From NCBI GenBank assembly GCA_003058495.1, contig QBVC01000030.1:1-64000 (forward strand): DNA of 64,000 nt, written 5' to 3'. The position numbers and the translations under genes are program-made. Below are positions 32,788 through 41,738 of the stretch, piece after piece. Below the pieces are notes generated by a model that was given only the letters and a program-made list of their open reading frames with translations, was not told the DNA's origin and did not search any database. Each line of letters begins with the position of its first letter. The first letter of the stretch is position 1. Source of the DNA: a gamma proteobacterium symbiont of Ctena orbiculata. Its GTDB lineage: Bacteria > Pseudomonadota > Gammaproteobacteria > Chromatiales > Chromatiaceae.

Positions 32788-35766
32788 GTGGAATACGATT
32801 TTAAACTCGATTTGAATGTCGAGAATAACTCTCATACTCAAATAGTTAGGCGAATTCCGCCAGGCAGCCGCGTGCTCGAACTGGGCTGCGCCACGGGCTA
32901 CATGTCCGCCTACCTGAGACGCGAGCTGGGCTGCTATGTGGTTGGCGTCGAATATGACAGGGCAATGGCCAACAAGGCCAAATCGGCATGCGACAGGGTC
33001 ATCGTGGGCGATGTGCAGAAGCCCAACTGGTTGAAGCGGCTTGGGGACGAGCGATTCGACATCATCACCTGCGCCGATATCCTCGAGCATCTGCGGGAGC
33101 CGATCAGCCTGTTGCAGAGCCTGCCGGGCCTGTTGCGCGAGGGCGGACGCCTGCTCGTATCCCTGCCCAACGGCGCCCATGCCGCACTCAGGCTCGAGCT
33201 GCTGGAGGGGCGCTTCACCTACGAGGATACCGGGTTGCTGGATCGCACCCATCTCCACCTTTTCACCTACCACTCCCTGCGGGAGCTCTTCGTTCGTGGC
33301 GGATTCAGGGTGGATGAACTCTCCTATACCTTTCACGACATGGCGGATTCAGAGGTGGAATCCCGACTTAACCGCCTGGGATTTGAAGCCAGCGAACGGG
33401 GTCTGGCCCTGTTTCATACCCCTGAGGCTGCGGCGTTTCAGTTTATCGTATCCGCAGTGCCCGACGCTTCGGCTGCAGCCGGCGACTTCCCCGCTTTGTC
33501 GGAAAAGCCGATGGAGTCCTCGATGGAGGTCTATCGCAACCTCCTTGCGGAGCTCCACCAGGCGGGTACCACCGCGGCCACGCGTTTGCAGATGATCGAG
33601 GAGAGAGACAGGCTGCTGGAGCAGCAACAGGAACATCTCACCCTGTTGCACGACTTGCGTGATCAGCATACCGCGCAAATCGAGTCGCTGTCGAAGACCA
33701 TTGCGGAGCTGCAACAGGAGGCGGCGAAGAATAATGTGCTGCACCAGGAGTTGCAACAGTTGGACCGCCAGCTGAGTGCGGCCTATGCGGAAGTCGGCCA
33801 CATGACTGCCGAGGCAACACGCTATAGGCAAAGTCTGAAGGATGTTACCAACAGCCGCGGCTGGCGGGGCTACATGGCGCTGACGACACCGCTGCGACTG
33901 TGGCGCGGCGCCCTGCCCCAGGTGAAACGCTATATCAGGGAGCCGGGGCTTCTTGGGTCGCGCATTACGGAACTCAAGCGCAAGGAAGAGGGCGGCAGTT
34001 GGCGCTCGATGCTGACACATCTTTTTACGGATACCTCGCCAACCTATAACTATTCGTTGTGGATCGACGAGGTTGAGCCTGTAGGCATACCCACGGCCAA
34101 GGGCGTTTTGGCGCTCAACAATCATGCTGAGAGTCCGCTCATTTCCATCTTGATGCCCGTCTACAATGTCGCCGAGAGCTGGCTGCGCGCCGCTATTGAG
34201 TCTGTGTTGAAGCAGAGCTATCGGCACTGGGAGTTGTGCATTGCCGACGATTGCTCGACCAAGCCCCACATCAAACGGGTGCTGCGGGAGTATGCCGATC
34301 GTTACAAGCAGATAAAGGTGATCTATCGCGAGAACAACGGACATATTGCCGCCGCGACCAACTCTGCCTTGTCACTGGCGACGGGTGACTATGTCGGCCT
34401 GATGGACCACGACGATGTGCTGACCCCCTATGCGCTGTTTTTTGTCGCCCAGGAGATCATCCTGCACCCGCAGGCCGAACTGATCTATTCGGATGAGGAT
34501 AAGCTGAATAGCGAGGGTGTGCGCTTCGACCACTATTTCAAACCGGACTTCAACCCCGACCTGATGCGGTCGCACAACATGATCTGCCACTTCGGTGTCT
34601 ATCGCCGTGAGCTGGTGGAGAGGGTGGGTGGCATAAGAGAGGGTTTTGACGGCGCCCAGGACTACGATCTGGCGCTGCGCTGCCTGAGGGAGCTGGATGC
34701 GCGCAGGCAGGTTCGTCACATCCCGTGGATCTTGTACCATTGGCGCGCTATTCCCGAAAGCACGGCCTCCGGCGCGGAAGCCAAGAGTTATGCCGTCGAG
34801 GCGGCCATTCGTGCTGTTGAGGATGATCTCAAGGCCAGAGAAATCGACGCAGAGGTAACGGAGTCCGATTTGATAGCGGGGATGATCAGAGTGCGCTATG
34901 GCCTTCCCGAGCGCCTGCCTCTGGTTTCGATCATCATCCCGACACGCAACGGTGAATCACTGTTACGCCAATGCATAGAGAGTATAAAGGACAAAACCGG
35001 ATACAGTAATTATGAAATCCTTGTCGTCGACAATCAAAGTGACGACGCAAAGACCCTCGACTATTTGCAGCGCCTCGGCAGTGAAAACAATATAACTGTC
35101 ATTCGCTACGACAAACCGTTTAATTTTTCCGCGATTAACAATTACGCCGTGGAGAGGGCCAAGGGCGAACTCTTCTGTTTCATGAACGATGATATTGAAA
35201 TCATCAGCGAAGACTGGCTGGGAGAGATGGTCAGCCATGCGCTGAGGCCGGAAATCGGCGCCGTGGGGGCAAAGCTTTGGTATCCGGACGGGCGCCTGCA
35301 GCATGGCGGCGTGGTGCTCGGTCTGGGCGGTGTCGCCGGACATGCCATGAAATATTCGAGCAGTGCGGACAAGGGATATATGGGCAGGTCGGTCCTGATC
35401 CAGAACTATACCGCGGTCACCGCGGCCTGCCTGTTATTGCGTCGGCAGGTGTTTGATGCGGTTTCCGGCTTTGACAGCGACAACCTGGCGGTTGCATTTA
35501 ACGACGTGGACCTGTGCATACGCATCTACCAGAAAGGTTATTACAATTTGTGGACTCCCTATGCCGAGATGAACCACCACGAATCCGCGTCCCGAGGCGC
35601 CGAGGATACCCCGGACAAACAACGACGATTTACCCTGGAGGCGGAGTATATGCTCGAAAAGTATGGCCCGCTCCTGGAACGCGACCCTGCCTATAATCCC
35701 AACCTGACCCGTTGCGGTGAAGATTTTTCACTCAACTGGAAAGGCGTAGTGGATGGAGATGATTGA
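32788..35766 (+). CDS. Methyltransferase - coiled coil - two GT2 glycosyltransferases, fusion protein
   Basis: 992 residues from a GTG start. Residues about 1-215 are a class I SAM-dependent methyltransferase (VLELGCATGYMS, ITCADILEHLREP, GGRLLVSLPN). Residues about 265-350 form a Gln/Leu/Glu-rich coiled coil. Residues about 447-680 are a first GT2 domain (ISILMPVYNVAESW, CIADDCS, LMDHDDVLTP, YSDEDKL). Residues about 709-950 are a second GT2 domain (VSIIIPTRNGESLL, LVVDNQSDD, FMNDDIEII). Both GT2 domains keep the acidic metal-binding motif. Such multi-domain proteins, like WbdD/WbdA systems, extend a glycan and methylate its end, with the coiled coil acting as a ruler or scaffold. The stop shares one base with the DUF3144 start. 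Confidence 0.9.
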   Translation: MEYDFKLDLNVENNSHTQIVRRIPPGSRVLELGCATGYMSAYLRRELGCYVVGVEYDRAMANKAKSACDRVIVGDVQKPNWLKRLGDERFDIITCADILEHLREPISLLQSLPGLLREGGRLLVSLPNGAHAALRLELLEGRFTYEDTGLLDRTHLHLFTYHSLRELFVRGGFRVDELSYTFHDMADSEVESRLNRLGFEASERGLALFHTPEAAAFQFIVSAVPDASAAAGDFPALSEKPMESSMEVYRNLLAELHQAGTTAATRLQMIEERDRLLEQQQEHLTLLHDLRDQHTAQIESLSKTIAELQQEAAKNNVLHQELQQLDRQLSAAYAEVGHMTAEATRYRQSLKDVTNSRGWRGYMALTTPLRLWRGALPQVKRYIREPGLLGSRITELKRKEEGGSWRSMLTHLFTDTSPTYNYSLWIDEVEPVGIPTAKGVLALNNHAESPLISILMPVYNVAESWLRAAIESVLKQSYRHWELCIADDCSTKPHIKRVLREYADRYKQIKVIYRENNGHIAAATNSALSLATGDYVGLMDHDDVLTPYALFFVAQEIILHPQAELIYSDEDKLNSEGVRFDHYFKPDFNPDLMRSHNMICHFGVYRRELVERVGGIREGFDGAQDYDLALRCLRELDARRQVRHIPWILYHWRAIPESTASGAEAKSYAVEAAIRAVEDDLKAREIDAEVTESDLIAGMIRVRYGLPERLPLVSIIIPTRNGESLLRQCIESIKDKTGYSNYEILVVDNQSDDAKTLDYLQRLGSENNITVIRYDKPFNFSAINNYAVERAKGELFCFMNDDIEIISEDWLGEMVSHALRPEIGAVGAKLWYPDGRLQHGGVVLGLGGVAGHAMKYSSSADKGYMGRSVLIQNYTAVTAACLLLRRQVFDAVSGFDSDNLAVAFNDVDLCIRIYQKGYYNLWTPYAEMNHHESASRGAEDTPDKQRRFTLEAEYMLEKYGPLLERDPAYNPNLTRCGEDFSLNWKGVVDGDD

Positions 35767-36050
35767 TGACCGAAAATATAGAACAGCTGAAAGAGTTTAC
35801 CGGATTGGTCGAGCGCTTCGTGCAATTGGCTAATGAAATGAAGGATGAAGGAAAAAGCCTGCCGACGATCAATGCTGCGTTGATGTCCGCTTCAGCAACA
35901 TATGGATCATATGTGGCCGCAGGTAATGAAGGCTACCTGCGCCCCAGCGGGGTTGAAAAGCTTGTTGAATCATATCGCCACCACGCAAACAGGGTGCAGG
36001 ATATTAAAAAGCACATTATTCAGAGCTCTGGTCAGGATACTAAAAAGTGA
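35766..36050 (+). CDS. DUF3144 family small protein
   Basis: 94 residues from the ATG that overlaps the upstream TGA as TGATG. The sequence FVQLANEMKDEGKSLPTINA followed by ALMSASATYGSYVAAGNEG and SGVEKLVESYRHH matches the DUF3144 pattern of short all-helical proteins common in gammaproteobacteria. Function is unknown. Usually a stand-alone gene; here it lies inside a polysaccharide locus and is coupled to a glycosyltransferase. Confidence 0.85.
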   Translation: MTENIEQLKEFTGLVERFVQLANEMKDEGKSLPTINAALMSASATYGSYVAAGNEGYLRPSGVEKLVESYRHHANRVQDIKKHIIQSSGQDTKK

Positions 36051-36101
36051 GGTCTGAAGACTCCCTCAACGAAGTGGCCAGGTTGTTGTCTGTTTGGTGA
36101 A

Positions 36102-36920
36102 ATGATGAAGCTCGTCATCTCTATTGTCTACTATGACAGCGGCCTGAGCACCCTTCAGCAGACGTTGCGGAGTATCGTGGCCGCGCTCGATCATGCGGTT
36201 GATCAGATCGAATCTTTGCAGACCAAGGTGGTTGTGGTCGACAACGGTGGAATTCTCAGCCAGATGAAGGATCTGGTGTCACGAACCGTCGGCGAAAGAA
36301 GCCATGAATGGATGGTATTGGGCACCGGCGGCAATATCGGCTATGGCGCCGCTCACAACCTGGTGATTCTGAATGAGCAAAGTGACTATCATCTGGTAAT
36401 CAATCCTGACGTCGAGGTGATCGAGGATGCCTTCACCAAGGCGATCCGCTATATGCAGAGTCACGATGACGTCGGTCTGCTCTCTCCCTATTCGCAGAAT
36501 CCGGAGGGCTACAAGCAATACCTCTGTAAGCGATATCCCGCGGTGTTGGATCTGTTTCTGAGAGGCTTTGCCCCGCGTTTCATGAAGCGCATTTTCGAGA
36601 CCCGTCTGCAGGAGTACGAAATGCGCTGGGATCTGCAGGATCAGGCGCTCAGCAAAGAGGTCATGGCGAGCGGTTGCTTTATGTTTGTCCGCTATAACGT
36701 TCTGCACAAGGTGAAGGGCTTTTCTCCCGATTTCTTTGTCTATTTCGAGGATTTCGATCTCTCGATCAGAATCGCGAAAAGCTCCATCATTGCCTATGTA
36801 CCGGATGTGCGCATCGTGCATGGTGGCGGAAACGCATCCAAGAAAGGGTTGAAGCATATCATCATGTTCGCCAAGTCCGCGTTTGTGTTTTATCACAAGC
36901 ACGGTTGGCGATGGGCTTAA
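36102..36920 (+). CDS. Glycosyltransferase family 2 (rhamnosyltransferase-like)
   Basis: 272 residues. The start KLVISIVYYDSGLSTLQQTL is the GT-A nucleotide-binding strand, TKVVVVDNGG and NIGYGAAHNLVI follow, and HLVINPDVEVIEDAF supplies the DxD-like metal site. MASGCFMFVRYNVL and GFSPDFFVYFEDFDLSIRI form the acceptor-side motif typical of WbbL-type rhamnosyltransferases. Cytoplasmic, peripheral. The product probably adds one sugar of the repeat. Confidence 0.9.
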   Translation: MMKLVISIVYYDSGLSTLQQTLRSIVAALDHAVDQIESLQTKVVVVDNGGILSQMKDLVSRTVGERSHEWMVLGTGGNIGYGAAHNLVILNEQSDYHLVINPDVEVIEDAFTKAIRYMQSHDDVGLLSPYSQNPEGYKQYLCKRYPAVLDLFLRGFAPRFMKRIFETRLQEYEMRWDLQDQALSKEVMASGCFMFVRYNVLHKVKGFSPDFFVYFEDFDLSIRIAKSSIIAYVPDVRIVHGGGNASKKGLKHIIMFAKSAFVFYHKHGWRWA

Positions 36921-36933
36921 GCAGGCATTGCCG

Positions 36934-38454
36934 ATGCCATCCGCAGCCAATGAACTGATACGCGGTGGCCGCCTTGCCAAGAATGTAGTTTGGAACCTGA
37001 TCAGCATCGGTGTGCCTTTTCTGGTCGCGATCATTACCATACCCATCCTCATTGACGCGATTGGTAAAGACCGTTTTGGTCTGTTGGCCATCAGCTGGAT
37101 GTTTGTCGGCTATTTCAGCCTGTTTGACTTCGGCCTTGGCCGCGCCTTGACCGTGCTGGTCGCCAGGTGCCTGGGTGAGGAACGCCACCGGGAGATACCG
37201 GGGCTGGTGTGGACGGCGATGACCATGATGGCTGTGCTCGGGGTGATTGGGTTTGGCGTCATCTTCATGCTCACACCCTGGCTTGTCGGTTCGGTGCTGA
37301 AGGTTCCGCCGGAGCTGCAGCAGGAGGCTACCAAGGCATTTTACCTGTTGTCCCTGTCGATCCCGTTCGTCATCATCACCGTGGGCCTGAGAGGGGTTAT
37401 TGCCGCCTATCAGCAGTTCGGCATGCTGACGGCAATCCGCATACCGATGGGCATCTTTACCTTCGTCGGACCGGTTGCCGTATTGCCCTTTTCCATAAGT
37501 CTATACCCCATCGTGGCGGTACTGGTTGCCGGGCGTTTTATCGCTGTCCTGGCGCATCTTCTTTTGCTGTTTCGAATCGTCCCTGAGATAGGCCGCCGAT
37601 ACAGGCTGGATGCGGCCCAACTACGCCCGTTGTTCGGATTTGGCGGTTGGGTGACGATCAGTAATCTGGTCGTGCCCCTGATGGTTTCCATGGATCGATT
37701 TGTCATCGGCGCCGTGTTATCGGTGACCGCCGTGGCCTTCTATACCACTCCCTTCGAGGTGGTTTTTCGTCTTCTGGTCATCCCCACTGCAGTGATGGCC
37801 GTTTTGCTGCCTGCGCAATCGACCACCCTGGCGCTGGAGAAGGGTGAGGACAGACGCTATTCCGCGGAGCTTTTCAACAAAGGGCTCAGCTATATCTATA
37901 TAGCCCTGCTGCCGCTGCTTTTGGTCATCTCCGTCTTCGCTTATGACGGATTGAAGCTGTGGGTCGGCGAAGAGTTTGCCGCCAACGGTTACATGGTGAC
38001 GCAATGGCTGGTCGTCGGCGCCCTGCTGTATGGTCTCTCGCAGGTGCCTTTTTCCCTGGTGCAGTCTGCAGGACACCCCGATTGGGCGGCGAAGCTTCAC
38101 CTGCTGGAGTTGCCGGTCTACCTGGTCGTGCTCTGGTGGGCGCTGTCCAACTACGGGATTTTGGGCGCGGCAGTGGTATGGACGCTCAGGGCCTGGGTGG
38201 ATGCGCTTGTGCTCTACGCCATGTCATTGCTGTTGATTCCCGAGTGCCGAGCGTCGGCGCCAGGCTTTGGATTCTCGATGATTGTTGCGATTGTCCTCTT
38301 CTTTTCAGCCTCCCAGCTCGACGGCCTGCTGGGAAAATCTGTTTTTGTGGTCGTGGTATTGAGCGGTTTCTCATATATAGTATGGCACCATGTCCTGGAG
38401 CAGACAGAGCGCCGTTGGCTGTTGAAGGGATTGGGCATCTGGGTCAATCGTTGA
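36934..38454 (+). CDS. Oligosaccharide flippase (Wzx/MATE-like)
   Basis: 506 residues from the ATG at 36934; a longer frame from 36883 overlaps the upstream gene and is less likely. The protein has 12-14 helices, starting with LAKNVVWNLISIGVPFLVAI, and the typical FGLLAISWMFVGYFSLFDFG motif of Wzx flippases (polysaccharide biosynthesis C-terminal family). It would flip undecaprenyl-linked repeat units across the inner membrane. Its presence beside wzm/wzt gives the locus two possible export routes; no wzy polymerase or wzz is visible. Confidence 0.9.
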   Translation: MPSAANELIRGGRLAKNVVWNLISIGVPFLVAIITIPILIDAIGKDRFGLLAISWMFVGYFSLFDFGLGRALTVLVARCLGEERHREIPGLVWTAMTMMAVLGVIGFGVIFMLTPWLVGSVLKVPPELQQEATKAFYLLSLSIPFVIITVGLRGVIAAYQQFGMLTAIRIPMGIFTFVGPVAVLPFSISLYPIVAVLVAGRFIAVLAHLLLLFRIVPEIGRRYRLDAAQLRPLFGFGGWVTISNLVVPLMVSMDRFVIGAVLSVTAVAFYTTPFEVVFRLLVIPTAVMAVLLPAQSTTLALEKGEDRRYSAELFNKGLSYIYIALLPLLLVISVFAYDGLKLWVGEEFAANGYMVTQWLVVGALLYGLSQVPFSLVQSAGHPDWAAKLHLLELPVYLVVLWWALSNYGILGAAVVWTLRAWVDALVLYAMSLLLIPECRASAPGFGFSMIVAIVLFFSASQLDGLLGKSVFVVVVLSGFSYIVWHHVLEQTERRWLLKGLGIWVNR

Positions 38455-38562
38455 TGAGTCCGCGACCGATACCCGCGGAAGAGAATTCAATCCGGCTATA
38501 ATACAGATTCGGTTTGCTCATGTTTGGTGGATTTTCCTCTCATTGGATTGGTAACGCTATCG

Positions 38563-39708
38563 ATGTCTCATGCCCGCCCCCGCAATCGACTGATCATCTT
38601 CGTTGTCAACGATCCGGGTTTCTTTCTTTCACATCGCCTGCCGCTGGCCCTGGCGGCGCGGGATCAGGGGTATGAGGTGTGTGTCGCCACACCGCCCGGG
38701 GACGGTGTCGAGCAGATCAAGGCCGAAGGCCTGCACTATCGACGGGTCTCCCTGAGCAGGAGCGGCGCCAATCCGCTCCTCGAGCTGTGGACAATATGGA
38801 GCCTGTACAAGCTCTATCGTGAAATGAAGCCCTTGATCGTCCACCATGTAACCATAAAGCCGGTATTGTACGGCACATTGGCCGCCCGCCTGGCTGGCGT
38901 ATCCGCGGTGGTCAATGCGATCTCGGGTCTTGGGTTTGTCTTTTTGGCACGCGGCTGGTTCAGTGCCATGGCGCGCTCCGCGGTGCTGACGAGCTACCGT
39001 TGGCTGTTTTCCCGTAAACGCCTCTGGGTCATCGTGCAGAATCGTGATGATTATGACTACCTGCTGGAAAAAGATTGCCTGAGTCAGGAGAAGATCGAAT
39101 TGATTCGGGGCTCGGGGGTCGACGTGGAGCGGTTTATGACTAAACCGGAGGCCAACGGACTGCCGGTGGTGGTTCTGCCCGGCCGAATGTTGTGGGACAA
39201 GGGGGTGGGTGAGTTTGTAGCGGCCGCTCAGTTGCTGCACAGGATGGGGATAAGGGCGCGCTTTATCCTGGTGGGGGGGATAGATCCAAGCAATCCCGAG
39301 TCCGTGCCTGCGGTGCGGCTTGCAGAGTGGGCCAGAGATGGTGACGTGGAGTGGTGGGGCAACCGACAGGATATGCCGGCGATCTACAATCTTGCCCATA
39401 TCGTCTGTCTGCCCTCCTATCGGGAGGGTTTGCCTAAAGTGCTGCTGGAGGCGGCCGCCTCGGGGCGGGCAATTGTCGCCACCGATGTTCCGGGTTGTCG
39501 CGAGGTGGTGATCGAGGAGGAGAATGGGCTGTTGGTGCCTGCCAGAGAGAGCGGGCCGTTGGCGGATGCCCTGCGTCGATTGATCACCAATCCGCAACTG
39601 CGTCATTCCATGGGGCTTAAATCGAGAGTGATGGCGGAGGCGGAGTTTTCAATCAAGCAGGTTGTCGAGCGGCACATGGATATCTATCAACGGGCGCTTG
39701 AACAGTGA
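38563..39708 (+). CDS. Glycosyltransferase family 4 (GT-B), PglA/WbjE-like
   Basis: 381 residues from the ATG at 38563; an in-frame TTG at 38524 is less likely. The N-terminal half shows IIFVVNDPGFFLSHRLPLAL and KPLIVHHVTIKPVLYGTLAA, the C-terminal half VVLPGRMLWDKGVGEFVAAA, CLPSYREGLPKVLLEAAASG and ATDVPGCREVV, with the EX7E-type motif that holds the donor nucleotide. It resembles the N,N'-diacetylbacillosaminyl-transfer enzymes that add GalNAc next to the initiating sugar. The stop overlaps the next GTG start. Confidence 0.9.
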   Translation: MSHARPRNRLIIFVVNDPGFFLSHRLPLALAARDQGYEVCVATPPGDGVEQIKAEGLHYRRVSLSRSGANPLLELWTIWSLYKLYREMKPLIVHHVTIKPVLYGTLAARLAGVSAVVNAISGLGFVFLARGWFSAMARSAVLTSYRWLFSRKRLWVIVQNRDDYDYLLEKDCLSQEKIELIRGSGVDVERFMTKPEANGLPVVVLPGRMLWDKGVGEFVAAAQLLHRMGIRARFILVGGIDPSNPESVPAVRLAEWARDGDVEWWGNRQDMPAIYNLAHIVCLPSYREGLPKVLLEAAASGRAIVATDVPGCREVVIEEENGLLVPARESGPLADALRRLITNPQLRHSMGLKSRVMAEAEFSIKQVVERHMDIYQRALEQ

Positions 39709-40652
39709 CCAGGATTCTCGTTACCGGCGCAAATGGATTCGTCGGTGAACATCTTTGCCGCTATCTGCCCGCCAGGGGCTACGTGGTAAGGGCCGCCCTG
39801 CGGGATTACCGGCCTCATTGGAATCTGTCTGAACAGGTCGCGGTTGGCGATATTCACGGGGCTACCGACTGGAGCGGCGCTTTGCCTGGCGTGGATACGC
39901 TGGTCCATCTGGCGGCGCGTGTCCATGTCATGCGGGAATCCGAGGATGATCCAATCATCGCGTTTCGCCGGGTCAATGTGGAAGGTACGGCCGCGTTGGC
40001 CCGTCAGGCCGTTGCTGCCGGCGTCAGGCGCATGATCTATCTGAGCAGTATCAAGGTGAACGGGGAGAGGACCCACGGCGTGCCCTTTCGCGCGGATGAC
40101 GATGCCGGCCCGGAAGATGCCTACGGCATTTCCAAATGGGAGGCGGAGCAGGCGCTGCGCCGGATCGTGCTGGAGACTGGCCTGGAGCTGGTCATCATCC
40201 GCCCGGCGGTGATCTACGGCGCCGGGGTAAAGGGAAATCTCCAGCGCTTGATGTCACTGATCAGGCGCGGCGTACCGCTGCCGCTGGGCGGGGTGCAAAA
40301 TCGCCGCAGTTTTTTAAGTGTCCGCAACCTGCTCGATTTTCTGCGCTGCACCATCGATCATCCGGCGGCAGCCGGCGAGCTCTTCCTGCTGGCGGACGGG
40401 GAGGATCTATCGACACCCCAACTGATTCGCAAGTTGGGCGATGCTATGGAGTGTAGCGTCAGGCTGTTTCCCATGCCGTTGCCTCTGCTGCAGTTTGCCG
40501 GACGGTTGACGGGGCAGTCCCCGGTGATCGCAAGGCTGATCGAGGACCTGCAGGTGGATATCGCGAAAAACAGGGATCGATTGGGTTGGGCGCCTGTGGC
40601 GGATATGGATCAGTCCCTGCAGGAGATGGTGGACGTGAACAGCAGGCGGTGA
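39705..40652 (+). CDS. NAD-dependent sugar-nucleotide epimerase/4-keto reductase (WbpV-like)
   Basis: 315 residues from a GTG that overlaps the upstream stop as GTGA. Extended SDR: ILVTGANGFVGEHL is the Rossmann motif, LVHLAARVHVM follows, the catalytic Ser is in YLSSIKVNGE and the Tyr-Lys pair is in AYGISKWEAE. By neighbourhood with a WbpL-like transferase it resembles WbpV, which reduces the 4-keto sugar made by WbpM-type dehydratases to UDP-QuiNAc or UDP-FucNAc. The dehydratase at 13732 would be its partner. Exact product is inferred. Confidence 0.88.
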   Translation: MTRILVTGANGFVGEHLCRYLPARGYVVRAALRDYRPHWNLSEQVAVGDIHGATDWSGALPGVDTLVHLAARVHVMRESEDDPIIAFRRVNVEGTAALARQAVAAGVRRMIYLSSIKVNGERTHGVPFRADDDAGPEDAYGISKWEAEQALRRIVLETGLELVIIRPAVIYGAGVKGNLQRLMSLIRRGVPLPLGGVQNRRSFLSVRNLLDFLRCTIDHPAAAGELFLLADGEDLSTPQLIRKLGDAMECSVRLFPMPLPLLQFAGRLTGQSPVIARLIEDLQVDIAKNRDRLGWAPVADMDQSLQEMVDVNSRR

Positions 40653-41731
40653 TTGTCGTGGGTCCTCAGTTACATTGGGTGATGTTGCTCGGCTTTCTAC
40701 TCTCCCTGGTTATGACGGGGGTGGCCCGGGCCTATGCATTGCGCCGCGGGTTGATCGATCGGCCCAACCTTCGAAGCTCGCACATGGTCGAGACCCCGAG
40801 AGGAGGGGGAATCGCCTTTGTCCTGGTCTATCTGGGCGCGCTTGCCTGGCTGATGCTGGCGCCTGCAGAGGGTGGAGGTCAAGGCGATCGTCTCTCTCTG
40901 ACCTTGCTGCTGGGGGGCGGCCTGGTCGTTGTTATCGGGTTTATCGATGATCATCGCAATGTCACCCCGCTGTTGCGTCTTGTCATCCATCTCATTGCCG
41001 CGGTGATCGCCCTGACCCTGCTTGATATGCCGGGCATCGAGCTATGGCCGGGGCTGACCGCGGCTGGCTGGTGGTTGAAGATTGTGGCTGTGATCGGCCT
41101 TGTCTGGCTGTTGAATCTCTACAATTTCATGGATGGCATCGATGGCATCGCCAGTCTTCAGGGGATAACCGTATTGACCGGTGCGGTACTGCTCCTGGCG
41201 CTCAACCGGAGCGGGCTCGAGGCGACAACGCCGTTATTGCTGCTGGCCGCCTGCATTGCCGGATTCATGCTGTGGAACTGGCCGCCGGCAAAGATCTTCA
41301 TGGGGGATGCGGGGAGCGGATTCATCGGCTATGCGTTGGGCGTCTTTGCGCTCCATACCGCCAACGCCTACCCGATTTCGCTTTGGAGCTGGTTGATCCT
41401 GCTCGGGCTGTTCGTGGTGGATGCCAGCTGGACCCTGGGAGTGCGCATGGCGAAGGGTGAAAAATGGTACCAACCCCATGCCAAACACGCCTACCAGCAC
41501 CTGGCTCGACGCCGGCAATCCATCTACATCGCCAGAGGGGAGACCCAGGAGCGCTCCCGTTCATTGGCGCATCGATGGGTTATTTTGCGGGGCCTGGCGG
41601 TCAACCTGCTATGGCTGTTGCCCCTGGCGTGGCTTGCCGCGATGTTCCCCGGGTATGGGCTGGCATTGACGCTGCTCGCCTATCTGCCGTTGCTGATCCA
41701 GGTCAGGGCGGTTGGAGCCGGGTGCGACTGA
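40649..41731 (+). CDS. Undecaprenyl-phosphate sugar-1-phosphate transferase (WecA/WbpL-like)
   Basis: 360 residues from the GTG that overlaps the epimerase stop. About eleven helices. Conserved blocks of the MraY/WecA superfamily are all visible: GGGIAFVLVYLG, GFIDDHRNVTPLLRL, NLYNFMDGIDGIASLQG, IFMGDAGSGFIGYALG and a histidine-rich loop AKHAYQHLARR. It starts glycan assembly by moving a sugar-1-phosphate to undecaprenyl phosphate in the inner membrane. WbpV-WbpL gene order as here is that of the Pseudomonas O-antigen loci. Confidence 0.93.
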   Translation: MIVVGPQLHWVMLLGFLLSLVMTGVARAYALRRGLIDRPNLRSSHMVETPRGGGIAFVLVYLGALAWLMLAPAEGGGQGDRLSLTLLLGGGLVVVIGFIDDHRNVTPLLRLVIHLIAAVIALTLLDMPGIELWPGLTAAGWWLKIVAVIGLVWLLNLYNFMDGIDGIASLQGITVLTGAVLLLALNRSGLEATTPLLLLAACIAGFMLWNWPPAKIFMGDAGSGFIGYALGVFALHTANAYPISLWSWLILLGLFVVDASWTLGVRMAKGEKWYQPHAKHAYQHLARRRQSIYIARGETQERSRSLAHRWVILRGLAVNLLWLLPLAWLAAMFPGYGLALTLLAYLPLLIQVRAVGAGCD

Positions 41732-41738
41732 TCCGGCC

